From UBA7703 sp963667195 (GTDB lineage Bacteria; Bacillota; Clostridia; Christensenellales; CAG-138), in contig OY762962.1 of NCBI GenBank assembly GCA_963667195.1, positions 3,187,351 to 3,251,350 on the forward strand: 64,000 nt of DNA, in the 5' to 3' direction. Both the position numbers and the translations under genes were made by a program. This document shows, in pieces, positions 8,477 to 16,324 of the stretch. Every line of letters starts with the position of its first letter. Within the stretch, counting starts at the first letter, position 1. A model generated the notes under the pieces. The model worked only from the letters and a program-made list of their open reading frames with translations. It searched no databases and was not told the origin of the DNA.

Positions 8477-9232
8477 TTAGTAAGAGAGTTCCCGCTTCGG
8501 GACAAAGAAGTCTTCCTGTTGCAGCCCGATTTCGTCGATCATCCGCTCGACGTACTTGAGATCTCCGATCTGGAGCGGGCTGTGGCAGTCACTGCCCATC
8601 GAAAACTTCAGCCCCGCTTCGTGCGCGCGGCGAATCATATCCGAGCCAGGCGCGTGCCAAAGCCCGGAGATTTCGAGCGCAATATCGTATTTTTTGCAGA
8701 GATTGATCACCGCGTCTTCCCATTGCGAGAGAAACTTGGTTCCGTAGAGCTCGTCGCACGGCGGAAGCACCGTCGCGTGGCCGAGAATATCCACACGCTG
8801 CGTTGAAAATGTCTTTTCCATCATCTGAATGATGTACGCAAGATAATACCGGTTCATATCGGAGGAGTAATTCTTTTGATATTCCTTGATATAGCCGGAT
8901 CGTTGGGAGAAATACTGGTTCAGCGGAACAAACCCGCCTCTGCCATCCGGCATGTTATGCACACTCGCGATGATGTAGTCCAGCTGATCTTCCAGATTGT
9001 CCGGCAGGTTGAATTTGTGCTCCATGTTGACCTCTGCCCCGCGATAGACGGGATAGAGTTGCAGGATATCGAGATAATTCTTGATGTCGTTGAGCGTATA
9101 GATGCCACAGCAGAAGAGGTGGTCGGATACGCCAAGGATATGCCCCTGCTTGCTTTCCGTCTCAATGAGATCCTCAATCGGAAATCTCGCGTCTGACATA
9201 TTCGTGTGGGTATGGAGGTCGTAATACTGCAT
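8477..9232 (-). CDS. PHP-domain metal-dependent phosphoesterase/hydrolase
   Basis: A 251-residue PHP-superfamily protein related in organisation to histidinol phosphatase HisJ. Metal-binding motifs are visible: the N-terminal LHTHTNMSD, GVSDH near residue 50, GAEVN, ASVHN and the C-terminal GSDCHSP. No his genes are nearby, so a role in histidine synthesis is not supported and the substrate is unknown. The frame is open 32 codons further upstream, but the ATG at 9232 puts LHTH at the N-terminus, as is usual, and has GGGAG 8 nt before it. It is divergent from the flavodoxin gene and on the same strand as ord. Confidence 0.8.
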   Translation of the reverse strand: MQYYDLHTHTNMSDARFPIEDLIETESKQGHILGVSDHLFCCGIYTLNDIKNYLDILQLYPVYRGAEVNMEHKFNLPDNLEDQLDYIIASVHNMPDGRGGFVPLNQYFSQRSGYIKEYQKNYSSDMNRYYLAYIIQMMEKTFSTQRVDILGHATVLPPCDELYGTKFLSQWEDAVINLCKKYDIALEISGLWHAPGSDMIRRAHEAGLKFSMGSDCHSPLQIGDLKYVERMIDEIGLQQEDFFVPKRELSY

Positions 9233-9306
9233 GAAGGTCTCCCGGAGCAGGTTCTGCTGCGTTCCTGTTGGATTTCGGTTTGCATAAAACCGCTCAACGC
9301 TTATAC

Positions 9307-9336
9307 AATATACCATGAACCCAAGCATTAAAACAA
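9307..9336 (-). promoter_or_regulatory. Candidate promoter of the PHP gene
   Basis: Minus-strand TTGTTT (9336-9331), 18 bp, then TATATT (9312-9307). It lies 75 bp upstream of the chosen start and back to back with the flavodoxin promoter. Confidence 0.5.
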
Positions 9337-9394
9337 GGGCGCACAGAAATACCGGCTTGTAAAATCGGCGTGTTCTGCGCTGTTGCGGTCTTGC

Positions 9395-9423
9395 TTGACA
9401 GGGTTTCTATCTCTACATATAAT
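9395..9423 (+). promoter_or_regulatory. Consensus sigma-A promoter of the flavodoxin gene
   Basis: TTGACA (9395-9400), exactly 17 bp, TATAAT (9418-9423): a perfect match to the vegetative consensus. The transcript would have a leader of about 90 nt before the flavodoxin ATG. Confidence 0.88.
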
Positions 9424-9518
9424 GCAACCATACACACGCCGTTTGATGAAAGATGACGTGCACCGCGCACGGCTTTTATGGCGAATCAAATACAACCGAC
9501 AAAGGAGATTTGTTTCAA

Positions 9519-9947
9519 ATGAAGCCTGTTATACTCTATTACTCCCTCGGCGGAGCAACCCGCGCAGAAGCAAAAAAGCGCGCGGAATCTTCCGGCGCGG
9601 ATGTGTTCGAAGTCTTGGAGGCGAAAAAGCGCGGCATCTTTTCCGCGTTTATCCCCGGATGTCCGCAGGCGCTCAACCGGAAAGCCTCCGCGATTCAGCC
9701 GCTCGCGATCGACTGGAGCAAGTATGACGACGTGACGCTGATGGCGCCCGTTTGGGCGGGACATCCCGCGCCCGCGTTCAACTCCGCTCTGGAGCTCATC
9801 CCGAAGGACAAGATGTTGCATATCGTGCTCTGCTCCGGCGGCGGCGAAACGCCCAAGAGCAAGGATATTACAATCAGTCTTTTGCGCCAGCGCGGCTATG
9901 CACTCTCTTCCTACGAAGATGTGAAGACAGCGCCTCCTAAGAAATAA
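9519..9947 (+). CDS. Flavodoxin-like protein
   Basis: A single-domain 142-residue flavodoxin-fold protein, presumably an FMN-binding electron carrier. The N-terminus KPVILYYSLGGATR takes the place of the phosphate-binding loop of flavodoxins (strand, then S/T-x-G/T-x-T), and APVWAGHPAPAF resembles the second FMN loop seen in the flavodoxin_4-like group. The start at 9519 is set by AAAGGAGA 9 nt upstream; 22 extra codons upstream are open but carry no ribosome site. It is driven alone from a consensus promoter and closed by a strong terminator, so it is monocistronic and probably well expressed. Confidence 0.8.
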   Translation: MKPVILYYSLGGATRAEAKKRAESSGADVFEVLEAKKRGIFSAFIPGCPQALNRKASAIQPLAIDWSKYDDVTLMAPVWAGHPAPAFNSALELIPKDKMLHIVLCSGGGETPKSKDITISLLRQRGYALSSYEDVKTAPPKK

Positions 9948-9963
9948 ATTTGATACGCGACAA

Positions 9964-9994
9964 AAGAGCGCCCGGATTCATTCCGGGCGCTCTT
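9964..9994 (+). terminator. Intrinsic terminator of the flavodoxin gene
   Basis: A 13-bp perfect stem (AAGAGCGCCCGGA) with a 5-nt loop, followed by GTTTTC. It is convergent with the XdhC gene that ends at 10013. Confidence 0.9.
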
Positions 9995-10012
9995 GTTTTC
10001 CGCTGAATCTCA

Positions 10013-10993
10013 TTATACATTACAGGATCGATACTGAATCAATTCCGCCGCGACGCTGACCGCGATTTCAGCCGGGGTTTGCGCACCAATGGTCAGCCCG
10101 ATCGGTGCATGCAGGCGGTTGATCTGCTCTGCGCTTAGGCCATCCGCGAGAAGCCGTTCCTTCGTGAGCGCAATCTTCTTCCTGCTGCCGATGCATCCAA
10201 TATAGTCTGCCTCCGAGCGCAGCAGCCAGCGTAAAATCTGATAATCCGTCTCGTGACCGCGCGACATCACGATTCCGTGATCCCGCTTTGTGATGCGCAA
10301 GAGCGCTTCTGCGGAGTCATACCCGCAGTGGATCACGCGCTCCGCCTCGGGAAACAGCGCTGCCTGCGCAAACTCCTCCCGATCCTCCACCACCCAAACG
10401 CGGTACTCCAGTAGCGCGAGTTGACGCGCCATGCACTGCGCCACATGCCCGCCGCCAAACAGAATCACGCGCGGAGCCTCGCGCAGGGGCTCGATCAGCC
10501 ACAGTGGTTCCGTTTCGGTCAGAATCGGTTGCTCCGGCGGGCAGGAAATCCCGCAGGTTTCCTGCAACTCAGCTGCGGAAAAAACACGGCTTTCGCCGGG
10601 GTTCCCGTTCACGATCTCGCAGACAAGATAAGCTTCGGCTTGTTGCTCCAGCGCGGCGCGCATCTGCCCGATGAGTATTTCCGCCGTCTGATCGGCAAAC
10701 GCGCGAAACAGCACCGTTACCCCACCGGAGTAAACGTCCTTTTCATCGGCGTGGATTTCGTACTCTTTGACCGCGCATGCGCCTTTGGCGAGCAGCGTGA
10801 GCGCATCCTGCTTGACGCGAAATTCCAACGATCCTCCGCCGACCGTTCCAACCTGCTCACCCGCAACGGAGACGACCATACCGGTGCCGACGCCGCGCGG
10901 CGCACTGCCGCTTCGCGACAATACCGTCGCGAGCATGCATGCATTCCCCGCGTTCCATTCGGCTTCGATTGCGTTGAGCAGTTCTCGTTCCAT
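10013..10993 (-). CDS. XdhC/CoxI-family protein
   Basis: A 326-residue protein with the two-part architecture of XdhC: an N-terminal XdhC_CoxI segment (TVLSRSGSAPRGVGTGM and TVGGGSLE) and a C-terminal Rossmann domain (LFGGGHVAQ, then SRGHETD and IGSRKK). Family members bind molybdenum cofactor and insert it, in sulfurated form, into xanthine dehydrogenase-type hydroxylases. No such hydroxylase is in the window, so its client must be elsewhere, or it works in another pathway. Ribosome site GAGAA is weak. It lies 10 bp after the methyltransferase gene on the same strand and is probably cotranscribed with it. Confidence 0.85.
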   Translation of the reverse strand: MERELLNAIEAEWNAGNACMLATVLSRSGSAPRGVGTGMVVSVAGEQVGTVGGGSLEFRVKQDALTLLAKGACAVKEYEIHADEKDVYSGGVTVLFRAFADQTAEILIGQMRAALEQQAEAYLVCEIVNGNPGESRVFSAAELQETCGISCPPEQPILTETEPLWLIEPLREAPRVILFGGGHVAQCMARQLALLEYRVWVVEDREEFAQAALFPEAERVIHCGYDSAEALLRITKRDHGIVMSRGHETDYQILRWLLRSEADYIGCIGSRKKIALTKERLLADGLSAEQINRLHAPIGLTIGAQTPAEIAVSVAAELIQYRSCNV

Positions 10994-11003
10994 ATGTTTC
11001 TCG

Positions 11004-11693
11004 CTATGCGATCGGTTTCTTCAAAGCGGGATTCGCCGCGTCAAACACAATCAACCCCATCTTCTTACGCTCGGTCAGCTGATACGGAAACTCCACGTCG
11101 CTTGTTTTGTCGAGAAGCACATCCAGCTCCTCATCCGTCAACAGGCGGTTCCAGGAAAAGAGGAAATACGACTTCGCATCCTCGCGGGAGCGAAACGGCT
11201 GCACATGCTCCTGCTCAAACGGCTCGTAGGTAAAGGGAATCGACATGCTCTTGAGCGTGCCCGTCATCTCCTCGATCGCGCGTTCGCCTTCCGCCGTATC
11301 GCGGGAGAACAGCAAAAACGTCTTCGCGCGGGAAAGTTCCCGCACCACGGGCAGCACCTGCTCCGTGCCGCCGATATCATATAGCACCAGCGCGTCGTAG
11401 AGCTTGTCCGGCGAATATGTCAGCACATCGCCTAAAATCGCAACCACGTTTTGCGGGCAACGCACACGAAACGCGGCGACCGCCTTGGGATCGTTTTCCA
11501 TCACGGTTACCTGCTCCACGTGATAGGACATCCAGATCGCGAGATCGCCTAAGCCGCCGCCTGCGTTGAACACGCGCGCGGAAGGCGGCAGGTAAGCGGA
11601 AATTCGCTCCGCGATCCAATAATAAAACTTGCTCTTTTTCGAAGCATCGCTCATCCAGCGAATGTTTGCGTCCGTCCAAACGAATTCTTCCAA
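11004..11693 (-). CDS. SAM-dependent methyltransferase-like protein
   Basis: A 229-residue protein with a class I methyltransferase core: motif I is FNAGGGLGD around residue 42, followed by TVMENDPKA (acidic residue for the ribose) and GDVLTY. The C-terminal third is unusual in including a CGI-121 or arginine-type feature I cannot name, and the substrate is unknown. The start codon is TTG at 11693, supported by GAGGAG ten bases upstream. It sits between tag and the XdhC gene on the same strand; XdhC starts 10 bp after its stop, suggesting one transcript but not a shared function. Confidence 0.7.
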   Translation of the reverse strand: MEEFVWTDANIRWMSDASKKSKFYYWIAERISAYLPPSARVFNAGGGLGDLAIWMSYHVEQVTVMENDPKAVAAFRVRCPQNVVAILGDVLTYSPDKLYDALVLYDIGGTEQVLPVVRELSRAKTFLLFSRDTAEGERAIEEMTGTLKSMSIPFTYEPFEQEHVQPFRSREDAKSYFLFSWNRLLTDEELDVLLDKTSDVEFPYQLTERKKMGLIVFDAANPALKKPIA

Positions 11694-11750
11694 CTCTTTG
11701 TGTCTCCTCGTGTTTATGTTCTATCCATATTTCAAGCATCGGTGCCCGCG

Positions 11751-12347
11751 CTATTCGCGCAGCGTTTGATCCGCTCCAATCGACTGCATCAGTTCGCCGT
11801 AGCGGTAGCAGTTGGTCTCGTGCTCGTTGACGATTCCCGCGGCTTGCAGGAAGGAGTGAATCGTCACCGAACCCGCGTATTTCATGCCGCGCCGCTTCAT
11901 ATCCTCCGCCATGCGGTCCGAAAGCGGGCTGGTTGCGCGCGGCGAATCGTCGGGGCTCAGCACGACTTTTCCGCCGGAAAAGCTCCACAGATAGTTGCAA
12001 AACGAGCCGAACTCGCGCCGAAGATCCAGCACGATCTTCGCGTTGGAAATCGCGGCCTCAATCTTGCCGCGGCTTCGGATGATGCCCGCGTTTTGCAGAA
12101 GCTCTTCCACCTTAGCCGCATCGTATGCCGCAATCTTTTCCACGTCAAACCCGTCGAACGCTTCCGAAAATGCCTCCCGCTTTTTCAAAAGCGTAATCCA
12201 GGATAGCCCCGCCTGAAACAGCTCCAGCAGAAACAGGCCGTACATCTCCTGATCTTCGTGAATCGGCGTACCCCATTCTTCATCGTGATACGCGCAGTAA
12301 AGCGGACTATCCTGTCTAACCCAAAAGCATCTCGTTTTTTGCTCCAT
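11751..12347 (-). CDS. tag: DNA-3-methyladenine glycosylase I
   Basis: Base-excision repair enzyme removing 3-methyladenine from alkylated DNA. The 198-residue protein is of standard length and shows the Tag zinc site: C7 and H21 at the N-terminus (CFW ... YHDEEWG) and H176 and C180 in HETNC at the C-terminus. The conserved EEWG and LFQAGLSW segments match Tag rather than the unrelated AlkA family. A candidate promoter (TTGCGC, 17 bp, TATAAT on the minus strand near 12409-12437) lies upstream. The ribosome site before the ATG is weak. Confidence 0.93.
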   Translation of the reverse strand: MEQKTRCFWVRQDSPLYCAYHDEEWGTPIHEDQEMYGLFLLELFQAGLSWITLLKKREAFSEAFDGFDVEKIAAYDAAKVEELLQNAGIIRSRGKIEAAISNAKIVLDLRREFGSFCNYLWSFSGGKVVLSPDDSPRATSPLSDRMAEDMKRRGMKYAGSVTIHSFLQAAGIVNEHETNCYRYGELMQSIGADQTLRE

Positions 12348-12439
12348 CGCGTTTGGTACCCACTTTCTTTGTCACGCGCCATCGTCATGCGTCAAACGGC
12401 AGGATTGATTATACCATAACCCCAAAACGAGCGCAAAAA

Positions 12440-12469
12440 AATGCCGTCGCAATTCTTTGCGGCGGCATT
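12440..12469 (-). terminator. Intrinsic terminator of the GntR/ABC operon
   Basis: On the minus strand a 13-bp GC-rich stem (with one G-T pair) and a 3-nt loop lead into a run of T residues. It lies 15 bp after the ABC permease stop. Confidence 0.9.
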
Positions 12470-12483
12470 CATTTCCTGCTGGA

Positions 12484-14793
12484 TTAACCTACCGGCGTAG
12501 GCGAGGGCATCGCAAAATTCTGAGGAAGCCCAATCGTCGGCCCGTCTATAATCGTTCCGCCATAGGTGGTGTTATCGTAATCGTCCTGCAGTGTCTTCCA
12601 CTGCTTGAGGATTTCGACAAGCCGCGTCTGATCTTCCGCCGTGAAGGTTCGATAGCTCGGGTCGTAAGAGTTAATCGCGCCGTTCGGGCCGACATAACGC
12701 ACGCTTCCATTGCTGACGTAATAGATGTTTCCGCCGGAGACAAACGTTCCGTCACCATAGGTTGAAGGCATGCTTGCGATGACGTCCGCGCCATAGTACG
12801 TTCCGTCCGTCTTATGCACGCGTCCGCCCCAGTTCACGAATGCGCAGAAATCACTCGGATTCGTGGTCTGCTTGCTTCTGGATAGGATGGCGGCGAGCTC
12901 GTTCATCAGCGGTTGAAGCTGATCGTTCAGGCTCTGCATGCTGGTATCGTTCGCGGAACGGTTGTAATAGAACGAAATCGCCTGCTTTGTGCCATCCGAC
13001 ATCGGGACATTGTAGAACATGACGGAGAGGTTGAAGTAGTCCATATTGTCAACCAGCGAATCGGACTTCTCCAGCATCTGCTGCATCAGGTCGAGATGCT
13101 CGTCTTTGCTCTGCGAGTTTTGATACTGCATCCAGGCGGACGCGGTCTTCGGCATGGAAACGCGAATGTTGTAATAATCCCAGAACCGCGTCATGCCAAC
13201 ATATCCCGCAACCGAGATTGATCCATAGGTCTGTTCGTCGTCCACATTATAGGCGTACGTCGGATCATAGTAGCGGTAGGAATCATTCGCGGGGCTTCCC
13301 GTGGTCGGCAATTCCTCGGAGAACATGCGGAAGATTTCCTTGTTCGCCATATAGCCGCCCTTGAACGGGTCGTCCCCCTGCAGGTAGCACACGGACTCCA
13401 TCGGTGGAAGCGCACGCACCGCCTGAATGTAGTCGCTGTTCTCCTCGCAATAGTTCAAAAGCGTGTTCTTGTTGAGGAACGTCAGCACACGGCTGAATTT
13501 TCTGCCGTCCTTGAGCACAAATGTGACCGGCTGGGAGGAAAGCGAATACGCGGTCTGATCGCCATAGCCGTAGCTCAAGTATCCAGTAAGGCGGATGGTT
13601 GCGATGTTGTCGCGCAGGGTCTCCACCGCGTAGTTCTTCACATCGCTTTCCGTAAAGTGCACTTTGGACACCTGATACTGCTGGTAGGTGATATTCTCGG
13701 ACCCGCGGCTCTCGCCCGTAAACTGAACATAGGCAACATCCTGCGAATTCGGAACGTAACTCTGCATGGTGTTCGCAATGCCTATGGTTCCGAAATACGC
13801 CGCACCGCCGACGACCGCCGGAACGAGGATCCACGGCAGCGAGAAGAGTACCTTCTTAAAGGAGCGCAGCACGACGGTTTGATAGATGGCATAGATGCCA
13901 ACCGCAACGGCGATTACGATCGGGATGCTGATTTCACGTTGCGAAATAATCTTGGAGGCAAACAGCATTGCAATCGGAATCACGGCGGCGCAAGCAAACG
14001 CGGTCTGCAAGGTTGCGCTCTTTGCACCGCGCTCGGCGAGTTCGGAAGGCCTGCGCGAAAAGAGGAGCCTAGCGATCACTAGCTCCGCCGCAACGAGTAG
14101 CGCGGAGTAGAGCATGTTGCCCGGCAAATACAGCGTTTGGCGCAGCATCGGGCGCATCAACTGCGCAAGCTGTCCGGTTGCGATGTTGGTGACCGGCGTT
14201 AAGTACCACGGTAAATCCAGCCAGCCGATGATTTGCGTGTTGGCGATGATGCCGCGCGCAACCGTAAACTGCACAAAGCGGAACAAGCCTAACACAAGCA
14301 CGCTTAGCCCGAGTCCCGTGTAAGCGGTGCCTGTCATCGTCATCGCAATTGCGCAAGCCGCGAACACCAGCATGGTTCCGATTGCGTAAAACGGCACCGC
14401 GACCAGCGCATACAGCTGCACGAACGGCGTCCTGGTCAGCGTAAACACGATGACCGTCAGAAGAACGCTGCTGAGTACAATCGCGGCAATCCAGGTCAGC
14501 GCCGCAAGCGAAATTGCCCAGAAGAGCTTTTTGCGCGATACGGGCAGGCTATGGTAAAAGTCACTGTCCGAGCGCTTGTTGAGAAACGAAAAGCCCTCCA
14601 TCGCAAACGCGATGCCGCCGACATAGATCATCACGATCAGCGGAGTGAACATCTTCGACATACTCGGCACGTTGTCCTGATAGAGTGCCGTGCAATACTG
14701 AATCGACAAAAACGCGCTTGCCACAAGAATCAGCGTCAAGAGAATGAATCCCACGCGTGAAAGTCTACGAATCGACTCCAGATATGGCTTCAT
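12484..14793 (-). CDS. ABC-2 type transporter permease with large extracytoplasmic domain
   Basis: Membrane subunit of the ABC system encoded with the two genes upstream. The first ~330 residues hold at least six hydrophobic helices (for example residues 14-30, 50-70, 105-130, 140-160) in the ABC-2 permease pattern. The remaining ~430 residues are largely soluble, rich in Tyr, Asn, Ser and Asp, and probably lie outside the membrane; a short Pro-rich end (MPSPTPVG) closes the protein. This long fusion-like form, 769 residues, is seen in GntR/YtrA-linked ABC systems of Clostridia. The ATG overlaps the ATPase stop by 4 bp. Substrate unknown; export of an antibiotic or envelope component is plausible. 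Confidence 0.85.
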   Translation of the reverse strand: MKPYLESIRRLSRVGFILLTLILVASAFLSIQYCTALYQDNVPSMSKMFTPLIVMIYVGGIAFAMEGFSFLNKRSDSDFYHSLPVSRKKLFWAISLAALTWIAAIVLSSVLLTVIVFTLTRTPFVQLYALVAVPFYAIGTMLVFAACAIAMTMTGTAYTGLGLSVLVLGLFRFVQFTVARGIIANTQIIGWLDLPWYLTPVTNIATGQLAQLMRPMLRQTLYLPGNMLYSALLVAAELVIARLLFSRRPSELAERGAKSATLQTAFACAAVIPIAMLFASKIISQREISIPIVIAVAVGIYAIYQTVVLRSFKKVLFSLPWILVPAVVGGAAYFGTIGIANTMQSYVPNSQDVAYVQFTGESRGSENITYQQYQVSKVHFTESDVKNYAVETLRDNIATIRLTGYLSYGYGDQTAYSLSSQPVTFVLKDGRKFSRVLTFLNKNTLLNYCEENSDYIQAVRALPPMESVCYLQGDDPFKGGYMANKEIFRMFSEELPTTGSPANDSYRYYDPTYAYNVDDEQTYGSISVAGYVGMTRFWDYYNIRVSMPKTASAWMQYQNSQSKDEHLDLMQQMLEKSDSLVDNMDYFNLSVMFYNVPMSDGTKQAISFYYNRSANDTSMQSLNDQLQPLMNELAAILSRSKQTTNPSDFCAFVNWGGRVHKTDGTYYGADVIASMPSTYGDGTFVSGGNIYYVSNGSVRYVGPNGAINSYDPSYRTFTAEDQTRLVEILKQWKTLQDDYDNTTYGGTIIDGPTIGLPQNFAMPSPTPVG

Positions 14794-15707
14794 GCGTGTT
14801 CGCCTCCTTTCAGAGCGGGCGCTTCAAAGGAGTATCCAAGCGCCTCCATTTCATATAAGAACACCTCTTCCAGCGTCAACGGAAGAATTTCAAGCAGCAA
14901 CGGATTCATGGCTCCGATCAGCGTCTTCGATTTTGTGCTGTCGCCGCGGATGATCATATTGGCAACGCTGCCCTGTTTGACAAAGGAGAGAATATCCATG
15001 TCGGGGAAACGCGTTTGATCATATTCTTCTGCAAAAGCAACCTGCACCTTAAAGAGCGAGGTCTTTAGGTTTTGCACATCGCTTTCAAACACGATTCCGC
15101 CCTGATACAACAGCGCGAGCTGATCGCAGGTGTCTTCCAGCTCTCTGAGACTGTGGCTCGTGATAACGGCGGTGCACCCACGCTCCAGCACGTCGTCATA
15201 TAGCATGCCTTTGACGAGATTGCGCATCACGGGATCAAGGCCATCGAACGTCTCGTCGAAAAACACGTAATCCGTCATCGCGGACAGCGCGAGAATCGTC
15301 GAGGCCTGCCTGCGCATGCCCTTGGAGAATGTGTTGAGAAGCCTCGCTCGATCCAGCTTAAACGCGGCGCAAAGATCCGTAAATCGTTCGTTTGAAAAGT
15401 GCGGATACATGGATTCATACAACAGCGACATCCGGTTTAGATTGCTCTGCGGTAAAAAATACAGCTCGTCCGGCACGAAAACGCAGTGCTCCTTGACGGA
15501 CGGATTATCGAAAACCTCGCCGCCGTTGATCGAGATATGCCCTTCGTCCGGTTGATAGATTCCGTTGCAAAGCCGTAAAAACGTGCTCTTGCCCGCGCCG
15601 TTTGCGCCGACAAGGCCGTAGATGCAGCCCTGCGGAATGTTGCAATTCAGGTTGGTCAGCGCTTCCACTTCACCAAAGCGCTTAGACAGCTTGCGCGCCT
15701 TTATCAT
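14790..15707 (-). CDS. ABC transporter ATP-binding protein (YtrB-like)
   Basis: A 305-residue cytoplasmic ATPase that powers the adjacent permease. Walker A is GANGAGKST (residues 34-42), the signature region reads FSKGMRRQ, an atypical form of LSGGQ common in this subfamily, and Walker B is VFFDETFDGLDPV. A C-terminal extension of about 90 residues follows the nucleotide-binding domain. It overlaps the GntR gene and the permease gene by 4 bp each, so the three proteins are translationally coupled. Confidence 0.92.
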   Translation of the reverse strand: MIKARKLSKRFGEVEALTNLNCNIPQGCIYGLVGANGAGKSTFLRLCNGIYQPDEGHISINGGEVFDNPSVKEHCVFVPDELYFLPQSNLNRMSLLYESMYPHFSNERFTDLCAAFKLDRARLLNTFSKGMRRQASTILALSAMTDYVFFDETFDGLDPVMRNLVKGMLYDDVLERGCTAVITSHSLRELEDTCDQLALLYQGGIVFESDVQNLKTSLFKVQVAFAEEYDQTRFPDMDILSFVKQGSVANMIIRGDSTKSKTLIGAMNPLLLEILPLTLEEVFLYEMEALGYSFEAPALKGGEHA

Positions 15708-16081
15708 GCCTCAATTTCCTTTCCGTAGGCGGCGTTCACCGTGTCAAGCACTTGCTCAACCGGCAACCCAGCCGCGCAGAGTTCCTCTGCGATGTGCCGA
15801 ATCTCCTCCAGTCGCCCTTTCAACCCTTCCCCAACGAGTCGAAACGCGTCTGCGGTGACAAACCTGCCGTTACCGGGCGCGCTGACGCAAAGGCCGCGCC
15901 GCTCCAGTTCACTATACGCCTTTTGAAGAGTGTTCGGGTTGACCGACAATTCCTGCGAGAGTACACGCACGGAAGGAAGCTGGTCGCCCTCCTTTAATAA
16001 GCCGGAAGCGATCAACCTCTGTGTCTGATCGATGATCTGTTCGTAGATCGGCGTACGTCCGAACCGGTCGATTTGAAACAT
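15704..16081 (-). CDS. GntR-family repressor, YtrA subfamily
   Basis: A 125-residue transcription regulator with an N-terminal winged helix (QLPSVRVLSQELSVNPNTLQKAYSEL, quoted here as the regions LPSVR and VNPNTLQKAY) and the short C-terminal helical dimerisation tail typical of YtrA, which has no effector-binding domain. It heads the ABC operon and very probably represses it by binding the palindrome at 16105-16131. In characterised YtrA-type systems the operon is induced by cell-wall-active antibiotics; that this applies here is inference. Confidence 0.9.
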   Translation of the reverse strand: MFQIDRFGRTPIYEQIIDQTQRLIASGLLKEGDQLPSVRVLSQELSVNPNTLQKAYSELERRGLCVSAPGNGRFVTADAFRLVGEGLKGRLEEIRHIAEELCAAGLPVEQVLDTVNAAYGKEIEA

Positions 16082-16104
16082 CGCACAACCTCCTTTACGA
16101 GGAT

Positions 16105-16131
16105 AAGTGTACTATCCGTTATAGTACACTT
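16105..16131. promoter_or_regulatory. YtrA-type operator
   Basis: A perfect inverted repeat with 11-bp arms (AAGTGTACTAT and its complement) around 5 bp. It contains AGTGTA-N13-TACACT, the spacing described for YtrA binding sites. It covers the predicted transcription start of the GntR/ABC operon, just downstream of the -10 box. Confidence 0.85.
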
Positions 16132-16133
16132 GA

Positions 16134-16162
16134 ATATTACTTCCGTTTTGCCGGATTGTCAA
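16134..16162 (-). promoter_or_regulatory. Promoter of the GntR/ABC operon
   Basis: Minus-strand TTGACA (16162-16157), 17 bp, TAATAT (16139-16134). The operator begins 3 bp downstream, an arrangement that lets the repressor block RNA polymerase directly. Confidence 0.7.
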
Positions 16163-16308
16163 GAAGAAAAGACTCGCATTTGTGAAGAAATGTTGTTTTT
16201 TTCGCGATTTGTGGTGCATCGCGCGTCATTATTCGTCCTGCTGATGTACCTGCTGGGGAAATCGCGTTTTTTGAACAGATTCTGCCGCTGTATTTCCTCT
16301 ATTGAGTG

Positions 16309-16317
16309 TGATAGAAT
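16309..16317 (+). promoter_or_regulatory. Extended -10 element before the MBL gene
   Basis: TGA followed directly by TAGAAT forms a TGn-extended -10. No good -35 is present. The predicted start of transcription falls at or next to the ATG at 16325, and there is no Shine-Dalgarno sequence, suggesting a leaderless transcript. Confidence 0.45.
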
Positions 16318-16324
16318 GCGCTCT

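Noticed and set aside
16073..16324. N-terminal extension of the MBL protein back to 16073
   Set aside because: The extension would run through the divergent GntR operator and promoter and lacks a ribosome site; the membrane-anchor topology fits the start at 16325.
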